A stretch of DNA of 64,000 nt from Omphiscola glabra (lineage: Eukaryota; Mollusca; Gastropoda; Lymnaeidae), in NCBI GenBank assembly GCA_964017045.1, contig OZ024808.1:3001666-3065665 (forward strand), in the 5' to 3' direction. Position numbers and translations under genes: made by a program. The notes beneath the pieces were generated by a model. It saw only the letters and a program-made list of their open reading frames with translations, was not told the origin of the DNA and did no database searches. Below are positions 24,219 to 32,661 of this stretch, piece after piece (position 1 is the stretch's first letter; every line of letters begins with the position of its first letter).

Positions 24219-27200
24219 GGGGGGGGGGGTATTTGGATTTCGACATTTTGAAATTTAGTTAAGTTCCAGCAAGTCTGATTGAAGTTACCATATAGTAACC
24301 TCAACTCTAGACAGTTGTTATAAGTTACAGTTTCTTTTCAACTTTATTAACCTGAAACATGCCAGAGGTTTTGAATCCATGATTTTTTGACATGTTGACA
24401 TTTGCGCTGTGCATAATTATTTGGTGTTTTTATTTTGGAGATTTATTCATTTTTTTGATGGAAAAACAAAAGAATTAATGCAGGCAGCAGACATCTCATT
24501 AATGCAGGGCTTCTCAAAACTAAATAAAGTTATAAAGTGCAGTATTTATAAATAAAGTTATAAAGGACAGTATTTTCAAACTTGGTCTTTTTTGTTAAAT
24601 TGTTTACTAAATCGTATACCTGTTTCAAAACATAATTAACTTTGAAATTATTTTAATGATGATTCAAATCCTCTGACCAATTGACGTAGACGCCTTGCAT
24701 TAATGTCTTGTGTATGCTTCATAATCCAATATTACTTTTGTAGCCTGGGCACTGGTCAATATCAATATAAACCAATATCAATATAAACCAGCCAGTGTTT
24801 GTAACATTTTTGTGGAGTTGGACATGTGGGATAACTCTTGTGGATTTAAGCTACTTAATTGTGGTTCAATTTAATCCCGGGATCTCCTCAGTTTTAAAAT
24901 GTTTAAACAAGTTGCAATAATTTTTTTTTAAACTCAATAAGGGATTCATGTTTGAATTTGTAATTATTAATCGGCATGGACTGAAAAAATATATTGCACA
25001 GGAAATAAAAAGTAGTGGATGAAATTTCTAGACAATATATTTATTGTATTAAAATTTAATACTGACAAACAGATTGTGTCTCAAAGTTAACCCGCATCCC
25101 AACCCCACCAGATTACTAGAATATAATAAAGATTTCATATGTTTTGTCCACATGTTATTTATAAGTTTCAGGTTGCTACATAGTGAAGCAAAATTATGTT
25201 TAGTTTTACTTTGTCAAGAAAATAAAACCATGAGTTTGAGATGACTACCCATCCACTATCCTACCTTATCCAACCTGACCCCACCCTACCCCTACCTTAT
25301 CCCACCCTGTCCCTACCCTATCCCTACCTTGTCATATCCTACCCCTACCTTATCCCACCCTATCCCTACCTTGTCCTATCCTATCCCTACCTTGTCATAT
25401 CCAACCCCTACCTTATCCTACCCTATCCATAACTTATCCTTCCTTACCCCTAACTTATCCTTCCCTACTCCTAACTTAACCTTCCCTACTCCTAACTTAA
25501 CCTTCCCTACCCCTAACTTATCCTTTTCTACCTTATCATACCCTACCTTTACCTTACCATATCCAACCTCTACCTAATCCTACCCTATCCCTACCTTGTC
25601 ATATCCAACCTCTACCTTATCCCACCCTATCCCTACCTTATCATATCCCACCCCTGCCTTATAGTACCTTACCTTATCCTACCCTACTCTCTAAAAGTTA
25701 ATGTGTCAGGTCAGTTTTTGCACTTAGTTGCTGACATGTGAACTCCTATCTCTTCGACTAACAGGTCTGGAATGGCATCAAGCTAACAACCTCCTCGACG
25801 GAGCCATCGAGATGCTATCAAAGGAAGCTCCATCGTATCACTTGATGTGGGCTCTGGATAAGAAGGCAACCATTTTACACAGACAAGGAAAATACAAAGA
25901 ATCAATCCAGTAAGTTGGTTAAAACAAAGCACATTAATCCAGTAAGCTAGTTAAAACAAAGCATGTCAATCCAGTAAGCTAGTTAAAACAAAGCACATCT
26001 ATCCAGTAAGTTGGTTAAAACAAAGCACATCAATCCAGTAAGCTAGTTAAAACTAAGCATGTCAATCCAGTAAGCTAGTTAAAACAAAGCACATCAATCC
26101 AGTAAGTTGGTTAAAACAAAGCACGTTTTAAGGTTGATGATGGCCATGGGTGGTCTAATCGGATTTTCAAGGGGACACAACTCTTACGCTGCCAGCTACA
26201 GTAGAAGGCAATCGATGTCTGCTGTTGGTTCCCGGTAATAACGGGGGATATACTTGATACTACGGCTATGCCAAAGAATACTGTGGAAAGATTTAATCAG
26301 TTGCCAAAGAACATCGAAGCTGCTGCTATGTGCCGGTGTCGAGAATTGGCCTGAGCTTCATTGTAGTCAAAATATAAGGTGAAGTCATAACCAAATTGTA
26401 TGCCTTCGACACCAAGAATTCAAAGGTGATTAACTTCTTCCAGCGAGCAATGCCATCTCAAATGAACATACCGCTGGAACAAAGCTGCAATAGCTTTATA
26501 AAAAAATCATTGTTTCACATTTTAGTCCCTTTTAATAAAACTTCGTAACTTTTTAATAAATCTGTAAATTTAAAAAAAAACAAAAAAACCTGTAAATTTT
26601 AATCGTGACATTTTAAAAATAAAACTCTAAAACTTTCAAATCATTTGAACTTGTTGAATCAGATGTTTCAAGCAAGCCAAACAAGTTTTCAGACAAGTCA
26701 ACAGCCAGGCACTAGGGGAACAGTTCTTTGTGTCAGATCTGCAGGTCTGGGAGGAGAGGATCACCCAGGAAATTCAGGAAACTATTCCTTTAATATTTAC
26801 TGGTAAGCTAATCCCTATCACATGGACAGGTCAGCTTATCCCTATCGTATAGACAGGTCAGCTTATACCTATCCTATTGACAGGTCAGCTTGTCCCTATC
26901 TTATTGAAGGTCAGCTTATCCCTATTGTATTAACAGATAAGCTTATCTCTATCCTATGGCAGGTCAGCTTATCCCTATCCTATTGACAGGTCAGCTTATA
27001 CCAGACCTGTTTACCCCCAAACTCTTAAAATCGTACAATACCATCACAAAATCGTTCAATACATTATCTTAATAGTAAAAAAATAAACATACAGTATATA
27101 TTATTTATACACCTCAAAATCGTACATTGTACGCCAAAATTGTAAGAGTAAACAGGTCTGGCTTATACCTATTCTATTGACAGGTCAGCTTATCACTATC

Positions 27201-30200
27201 CTATTGACAGGTCAGCTTATCCTTATCTTATTGACAGGTCAGCATATCCCTTTCCTATTGACAGGTCAGCTTATCCCTATCATATGGACAGGTCAGCTTA
27301 TCGCTATGTCGTCATTACTGTAAACACTTCTCTCACCAATGACATTGCAGTTCTTATATTTTGGTTGATGGATATAAGATATTAGTCTATTGAATAGATT
27401 AAGATTTATCTAAAGATGTAAGGTTTATATAAAGATATAAGGTGTCTGTATAAAGATATAAGGTGTCTGTATAGAATAAGGTGTCTGTATAAATATTATA
27501 AGGTGTCTGTATAGATAGGAAGTTTATGCATGGATGCAAGGTTTATGTATAGATATAAGTATTGACTATAGTAAATAGTATCCATATATTTTGTTATCCA
27601 GGTAATAACAAACTGGCTCGTAAGAGGCTGGATAAACTGTTGGAGATCATCAATTATAGGTGTGAGAACCATCCAGAGCTGTCCACTTTACTTAACCTTA
27701 TAGGTCTGACAGAGGAGAGAGGTATGTAACAAAGACTTGCATTCCAACATTGTAATCATTCATCGACAGAGATTAAATTATTCAGTTTCTGTTCCAGTTC
27801 CAACTACTTAAAATTTTTAATCCATTTTTGTTGCATTGAACTATTTTTAATGGAAATGTTTTTGCTACATGGTGATGGAAAGATAACAAATAAAATTATG
27901 TTAAAGGCAACAACAATCTGGCAGACGCTTTCAAGTGGTACAAACTCAGCTACAATGAGAGAATGTATCTGGCCAAGATGTGCCCTGAAAACCTGCTGGT
28001 CTCTTTAAACAACATGGCCATGATCCTTTTACGGGAAGGAAAGCTGGGTAAGGGCATTACATTCTTTGTTATGTTGGCATTACATTCTTTGTTATGTTGG
28101 CATTACATTCTTTGTTATGTTGGCATTACATTCTTTGTTATGTTGGCATTACATTCTTTGTTATGTTTGATTTGAGTAACTTTTCTTGAGTTAGGGATCA
28201 GGGTATCATCACATTACAACCATTATATGCCATGTTAAGTGTCAAATCAAGGTGTTCCGATGTAATATGCCAGTTTTAGTGTCAAATCAATCCAATCATA
28301 GAATCCATTTTTTTTCTCATGAAAACTGGCAAGATTAATCCAATATTCTATATGTATTTGATCTGGTTTTCACTATTGAACAGATGAGTGTTTGAGATAT
28401 CTCTATCAAGCCCTGGATATCAGACGTGAATGTGGTTGGAGTCACTACTCAACAGCCTTGACCCTGACTCATTTAAGTGAAGTCAACATAAAGTGGTAAA
28501 TTTGAGTGATACTTTTGTTGTGTGTGGGTTGTTTAGGTATTGAGTGATACTTTTGTTGTGTGTGGGTTGTTTAGGTATTGAGTGATACTTTTGTTCTGTG
28601 TGGGTTGTTTAGGTATTGAGTGATACTTTTGTTGTGTGTGGGTTGTTTAGGTATTGAGTGATACTTTTGTTCTGTGTGGGTTGTTTAAGTATTTACCAGA
28701 GTAACAATATTAACTTAAAGACATAACAACTACTTTTTTTTACATTTTTCTTGAAACATTTTTGAATCTTCTTTGAACAAAAAATGAACTACTATTTTTT
28801 TTTTTTCAATAAATCTTTTTTGCCCAAGGAAACAAGAAAATAATTTACATGAGTGTTTAAATTAAAGCTTGATTAAGGGAACATCAATTATTAAATAATT
28901 TTCCTATATGACTATGTAAAAATATGTCATTTTATTAAGAACATCAACTCTTCAAGTGCTTCTCTGAAAGGTTAATATTAATTATCTCCCATGTTTTCAG
29001 TGACAACTTTCCTGAAGCCTTCAAAAATGCCCTGGAAGCAGAAAGAATTCTTCGAATGACAGTTAAGGACCATGACATGCGGCTCCGCTTGAATTTCACT
29101 CTCGCTCATATACGAGTAGTCCTTCGACAAAAAATGGATCCTGAGGTCTCCAGAGTGTATCATGTTGCAAACAATGGTGGGAACCCCAATAATGTGCCCA
29201 ATTTGCATCAACTCTTTGATGATATTCCCTTTGATGCATCAGATGGCGGAAGAACACCAACAGACCACAGTCCTCCTTGGACAGCCGCACCCCAGTCAGC
29301 TTCCAAAAATAGAGACACAGCTGTTAAAGTCTGCCCAGATTATCCATGTGCTTCTAGTCATCCTTTTGTGACAACAATCCACATTGACCCTGTCGATCTC
29401 AGTATGTCGGCAGATAATTACTTAGACCGTGTGATCCAGATTGCTCATGAGATGACCGGAACACTCAGCGACGACGGACACAACAATTACCTGGCCACTC
29501 ACATGCATGCCATGGTGCTTAACTGGAATGACCGGGGGAAATTTCTCGATCACATCAACGCCATCAGAGACTACACTAATCAAAATCCCTGGATTGAGGA
29601 GACTGTGTTTGGGGATGAATCTGTTTCATTGGACTCGAGGTATAATCGCCTCAGAAAGCAGAAGCCGTTGTTCTATTATATTGTCAACACACCTGTTGAA
29701 CACTTGGATTTGGATAGGTTTACACAACTTTTGGTCAAATCCTGTCAAATTTGTGCTTTTGCGGAAAGGATTTACACATGTGAGATGTGGAGCAGAGAGG
29801 CCCGTCATTTAATGTGGGTAAGGCAAGAGAAAGATTCTTTCGGTAGAATGTTTGATAACATGGCGTTAGATGACCTCGAAACTCTTGATGTGGAGCCACA
29901 CGAAAACTGCTTAACCCATTGCAGTAACAGCAAAGCTGCAGCATGTGATGGTGGGGGTACAGGCACACTTTATGGTACACCTGCTGCATGTGACAGTGAT
30001 ATTTCCTCTGGTAATCTACACTCCCCAGACAGATGGCACGTAATTGGCAACAATATATTTGCCCAGAGCAATTCAATGGATAATAACAATCTGTCCCAGG
30101 TGGTTGAGTCCCCCAAGATACTGCAGGACCAAAAGGACATAATGGAAAAGATCAAGTGCCAACATCAGCCCCCATCTCAGCCCAACCAACTGGATGATAT

Positions 30201-31365
30201 GAACATGACAAGCCCCAAAGGCTACAACTTTGCCTGCAGAGAACACCAGAAGAAGGGTTCTGGGGGTTCAAAGGTTATTCCAGAAGTGAGTGGCCGAGTG
30301 CCAGTGGAGCAGAGTGAAATATCTTTAGCCCCTGACGCCCACCCAGAGTCCCAAATAACGGCAGACCCCAGAAGGAAGCATGAAACATGTGTCGCAGATT
30401 TGGGTGGTGGCGCGGGTGTTGGTGGCAGTGCAGACAAGTTGAGACATTTCTTGCAGCCAGGCACTAATACAAACTCACCAACATTGACTAATAAACAGCA
30501 TTTAAATGAGGTAAAATTACCCGAGCCTGTGGAGAATTCAGGGGACAATGAGCCGCCCAAGTCAAATTCTGACCCGCAAAAATCAGAAAAATTCTCAGTT
30601 TCTCGTTACCTGCGTCTGGCATGGCCTGAAATAACATCAGCACAATCGCAGGCTAGCACTGACCTAAAGCAATCTATCCTAACAGAGTCAACCCCTTCGT
30701 TATCTGATCAGAAAAATGACAATAAATCCCAGAAAGACTTACAGGCTACACCAGACCCTCTGTCTAAGGTTTCATGTCTAGAAAGGCAATTGGACCAACC
30801 TAGTGTTAAAAATGCTTCACCCTGTCTAGGTTCATGTTCACCAAAGAGATCTGTTCATAAAGGTGTTTCACCGAGGGATGGTGAGAAAAAAAATTCATGC
30901 GGTGATAATGGCCGGCTGTCATTTGCTGAGAGTGGCTTTGCGGGATCCTCGCTGTCAAGTGAAGACGATCACACAAACCACGAGTTGTCACAAAGTGGGC
31001 GCAGTGTGCACAACATCGTTAGTCGACACAGCAATGTCAATCCTGAAAGTGGTTTTCTTTCTCAAGGGGCAAAACCAAAGACACCTAAAACTGAAATGTT
31101 GGCCCACCTGTCTCACAGTCACAGCAACGAAGAGAATTTTGTGGACAGTCCAATAGCTGGCTATTCAGGAGACCCAGATTTTGGACTAGATCTAGAAGAA
31201 GGGAGAGTACCCAGAGAAAACTGTGAAAACTTTCTTAGCTGTTCAAATCCTAGAAAGCCAGAGGAAGGGCTGTGGTGTGATTACTCTGGACAAAGTGGCT
31301 GCTATTCTGAGGAAGGCTTCCAAACTGTCATCTCACCAGAACAAAAGGATGTGACAAAATTATAG
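14152..31365 (+). CDS. STAND-type P-loop NTPase with helical/TPR-like repeats, 12 coding exons
   Basis: Joined exons: 14152-15261, 15995-16715, 18624-18828, 19349-19517, 21123-21279, 24109-24141, 25765-25909, 26663-26802, 27602-27721, 27907-28047, 28384-28495, 29001-31365. All introns are GT-AG, the phases agree and the total (5418 nt) gives 1805 residues. Seen: Q/P/Y-rich region about 1-340; Walker A GPPMAGKS (G358, G363-K364-S365); hydrophobic Walker B-like HHIIVFHKCEG (445-455) lacking the usual Asp; sensor-like VTVIFTSY near 482-489; helical segment with LILEWPNVKYMIERAL; TPR-like helices about 790-1050; low-complexity tail about 1060-1805. Known: STAND ATPases with TPR C-termini are nucleotide-dependent assembly or signalling switches. 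No closer family is recognised; the ligand and role are unknown. Start chosen as the first ATG after an in-frame stop, with A at -3. Confidence 0.85.
15234..15729 (+). repeat. 42-bp tandem repeat of Walker A codons plus 5' splice site
   Basis: Twelve copies, the first being the real exon 1 end. Each 42-bp unit encodes VSQII(V/A)GKSTLLRQ, contains a donor CAG|GTGAGT (CAT|GTGAGT in one unit) and stays in frame. Any of the 12 donors is phase 0 and compatible with the acceptor at 15993-15994, so each would add multiples of 14 residues carrying another GKST. Which donor is used cannot be told from sequence. Confidence 0.93.
15730..15994 (+). other. Intron 1 remainder
   Basis: Follows the donor ladder. 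Contains a run of about 15 G at 15772-15786 and the pyrimidine tract of the exon 2 acceptor. Confidence 0.7.
15995..16715 (+). CDS. NTPase exon 2: rest of nucleotide-binding module
   Basis: Acceptor tttttctgccag, phase 0; donor aaag|gtgag, phase 1. Codes residues 371-610 with the Walker B-like strand, the TSY sensor-like motif and the helical LSDIWDVVSLLQHYAPG segment. It is noticeably GC-richer than the surrounding introns, as expected of coding DNA. Confidence 0.88.
16716..18623 (+). repeat. Intron 2: several minisatellites
   Basis: Copies of gtcatgtgatgtcttcatgt at about 16750-16990, starting 35 bp after the donor. A 41-bp unit around ggtatggtgtttggtttggt occurs three times at 17455-17590. 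A 28-bp unit (attaaaatgactcaacttat plus cttgtgac) occurs about 11 times at 18310-18620; its last copy runs into the exon 3 acceptor. Confidence 0.85.
18624..18828 (+). CDS. NTPase exon 3
   Basis: Acceptor cggttgcag lies inside the last copy of a 28-bp repeat. Begins HLEYVSSEHDFLEWTRTIQY and includes LVIHPLVVYYC. Probably part of the winged-helix/helical linker after the NTPase core (inference). Donor aa|gtgagt, phase 2. Confidence 0.85.
18845..19290 (+). repeat. Intron 3 minisatellite (ttctgtgggttggtcatttt)
   Basis: Starts about 20 bp after the exon 3 donor and fills most of intron 3. Units alternate between ctgtgggttgg and ctatgagttgg forms. Confidence 0.85.
19349..19517 (+). CDS. NTPase exon 4
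   Basis: Acceptor ccgttcccag, donor gtacag|gtggga, phase 0. Contains LILEWPNVKYMIERALHC, a pattern seen after the winged helix of NB-ARC/TPR-type STAND proteins. Confidence 0.85.
19550..21090 (+). repeat. Intron 4: three successive minisatellites
   Basis: 19550-20400: about 33-bp unit (ttaatgataggttaacttaa plus tgattagttgcct), about 25 copies. 20465-20815: 22-bp unit (aactctggcttgaggtcaca plus aa), about 16 copies. 20940-21090: about 20-bp unit (taactaggtcagtcaccat), degenerate. The first begins about 35 bp after the exon 4 donor. Confidence 0.88.
21123..21279 (+). CDS. NTPase exon 5
   Basis: Acceptor ttttttccctccag, donor ctcag|gtattt, phase 1. Begins IAVSTNGLIMKCFTKEAKDF and ends NAIGASS. 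Helical. Intron 5 (21280-24108) is AT-rich and free of large arrays except a 29-bp unit repeated five times at 23825-23970. Confidence 0.85.
23825..23970 (+). repeat. 29-bp tandem repeat, 5 copies
   Basis: Unit caatagtttaatcacccctg plus tggtgacta, almost identical copies, in intron 5 about 140 bp before the microexon acceptor. Confidence 0.88.
24109..24141 (+). CDS. Candidate 33-nt microexon
   Basis: Preceded by a very strong pyrimidine tract (ctctccctccatttccacag) and followed by gtaagt. It is 33 nt and phase 1 to phase 1, so inclusion or skipping both keep the frame. Included it adds LTAETEVLDS (plus junction residues) between ASS and LEWHQANN. Homologous transcripts would settle it. Confidence 0.6.
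24142..25764 (+). repeat. Intron 6 with poly-T/poly-G tract and pyrimidine-rich array
   Basis: A run of about 28 T followed by 10 G at 24191-24229. A degenerate array of taccctacccctaccttatc type lies at about 25240-25685 and ends about 80 bp before the exon acceptor. Confidence 0.8.
25765..25909 (+). CDS. NTPase exon 7 (25765-25909), TPR-like
   Basis: Acceptor cttcgactaacag, phase 1. Codes LEWHQANNLLDGAIEML and ATILHRQGKYKESI, a typical TPR-like helix pair with the G-K-Y turn. Donor atcca|gtaagt, phase 2, is itself the first unit of a tandem repeat. Confidence 0.88.
25900..26125 (+). repeat. 32-bp repeat of the exon 7 donor, 7 copies
   Basis: Each unit carries caatccagtaagytrgttaa followed by aacaaagcacat, so the exon end/5' splice site CCA|GTAAG is present seven times. 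Unlike the exon 1 ladder, the period is not a multiple of three, so alternative donors would usually break frame. Confidence 0.88.
26130..26500. other. GC-balanced intronic patch of unknown origin
   Basis: Stands out from the AT-rich intron and reads like decayed coding sequence, but has no long frame and no family I recognise. Possibly a transposon or retropseudogene fragment. Confidence 0.3.
26663..26802 (+). CDS. NTPase exon 8, helical
   Basis: Acceptor ttgttgaatcag, phase 2. Starts CFKQAKQVFRQVNSQALGEQ; ends TIPLIFT with donor ctg|gtaagc, phase 1. Confidence 0.85.
26803..27310 (+). repeat. About 27-bp minisatellite starting at the exon 8 donor
   Basis: Unit aggtcagcttatccctatcc plus tattgac. 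The donor sequence gtaagctaatccctat is recognisable as the first diverged unit. A MITE is inserted at 27002-27160. A second array around aaggtgtctgtataaagata lies at 27410-27560. Confidence 0.85.
27002..27160. mobile_element. hAT-type MITE inside intronic minisatellite
   Basis: 159 bp, ends CAGACCTGTTTAC and its complement GTAAACAGGTCTG. Flanked by GCTTATAC at 26994-27001 and 27161-27168. Internal arms are also complementary (aaatcgtacaat / attgtacg). Related decayed copies lie near 38224 and 39600. Confidence 0.8.
27602..27721 (+). CDS. NTPase exon 9, helical repeat
   Basis: Acceptor ttgttatccag, donor gagag|gtatgt, phases 1/1. Codes NNKLARKRLDKLLEIINYRC and LSTLLNLIGLTEER, TPR-like. Confidence 0.88.
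27907..28047 (+). CDS. NTPase exon 10, TPR
   Basis: Acceptor ttatgttaaag, donor ctgg|gtaagg, phases 1/1. Codes NNLADAFKWYKLSYNERMYL and LLVSLNNMAMILLREGKL, a clear TPR pattern. Confidence 0.9.
28054..28165 (+). repeat. 23-bp tandem repeat, 5 copies
   Basis: Unit gcattacattctttgttatg plus ttg, begins 6 bp after the exon 10 donor. Confidence 0.88.
28384..28495 (+). CDS. NTPase exon 11, TPR
   Basis: Acceptor ctattgaacag, donor aagtg|gtaaat, phases 1/2. Codes DECLRYLYQALDIRRECGWS and ALTLTHLSEVNIK, continuing the TPR array. Confidence 0.9.
28503..28690 (+). repeat. 38-bp tandem repeat, 5 copies
   Basis: Unit tgagtgatacttttgttgtg plus tgtgggttgtttaggtat, begins 7 bp after the exon 11 donor. Confidence 0.88.
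29001..31365 (+). CDS. NTPase terminal exon: last TPR and long low-complexity tail
   Basis: Acceptor catgttttcag, phase 2. The first about 50 residues complete a TPR (DNFPEAFKNALEAERILR). The next about 230 are globular-looking (for example ARHLMWVRQEKDSFGRMF). The last about 450 are S/P/D/N-rich and probably disordered. Stop TAG at 31363-31365. No transmembrane segment or known C-terminal domain recognised. Confidence 0.88.
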
Positions 31366-32204
31366 AGTAGCTTAACAATCATTACATAGGAGATTCTGAT
31401 AAACATATCATTATCATACAAGTGTTTGATAATCATAACAGGATAGTCTGATAGTCATAACTTAGTAGTTTTTTTATCATTATAACATAGGAGAGTTTGA
31501 TGATCCCATTAAACAATGACAGCTTGGACAATTTTCTTGTTTCTATGTTTTCACAAGTTAACATTTGATCCCAGCTTAAATGAAAAATCTAGAAATTATG
31601 GACTTTATGTTGACAAAATCTTTAGAAATCATGAACTTTATGTTGACAAAAATCTCTAGAAATCATGGACTTTATGTTGACAAAAATCTCAAAACTTACT
31701 TCAGGATTTTACTTTTGGATGTTTGCTGAACTATAAAGAACAATGCTGACCCATACTGAGAACGAGATTAGTGTACGACTGACTCCCTCTTCTTGCCATG
31801 TCTTTCTAGCAAATTTTAATTTATAGCATTACGTGTTCCTCTAAAGCAGGGGGGGGGGCCTCTCCGCAGCCAACTGATTTATCACAAATAAACTTATGAG
31901 CTCTTCATTCAATGTACCATTACAAAGAAATCCATTTTAAAAATTAAGTGAGCAAAAAGATGACAAAATCACATTGGTGAAGTATTATTCATTTCATTAT
32001 GTGAATTAATGAAGAAATAATTGTATTCTATACAGCATGTAAGTGGTGTTAAGAAAGGCCACCCCTGCTTTCAAGAATGATTGTATCATACCAGTGACCA
32101 GTACTCATGTTTAGAAGGAAACTGGCAAAATTATTTGCAATGGCTCTATCTAAATTGTAATTGTAGTTGGTAAAAAAGCATGCATCGGGATAGTCTTTTC
32201 ATTT

Positions 32205-32370
32205 CATTTGACTAAGAAGGTAATGAGTTGACTAAGAAGGTAATGATTTGACTAAGAAGGTAATGATTTGACTAAGAAGGTAATGATTTGACTATGAAGG
32301 TAATGATTTGACTAAGAAGGTAATGATTTGACTAAGAAGGTAATGATTTGATTAAGAAGGTAATGATTTC
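32205..32370. repeat. 20-bp tandem repeat (actaagaaggtaatgatttg), 8 copies
   Basis: Near-perfect copies downstream of the NTPase stop. Confidence 0.9.
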
Positions 32371-32489
32371 ACTAATATAAATATTACTGTACTAAAATTA
32401 AAATAGTTCATTGATTTATATTTCTGTTAGTTCCTTTCAAAATCGCATGATTTTTTTTGTTTAATAAATTTTTCATGAAAAGCAACGTA

Positions 32490-32661
32490 CAGTGAAAATC
32501 TTTTAATTTAAACACGAAACTGAGAAGACCGAAATATTTCTTTGTGTTAAAAGAATTTCGTGTTAAATGATGCATACAAAAAAGAATAGATAGGCCCTAT
32601 ACTCGTGACCGCATTATTATATCATTGTTAACCGATTTTTTATGTTAACCGTATTTCACTG
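32490..32661. mobile_element. Candidate Tc1/mariner-type MITE
   Basis: 172 bp, ends CAGTGAAA and TTTCACTG, flanked by TA on both sides. The inverted ends are short (8-9 bp clear), so this is a tentative call. Confidence 0.45.
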
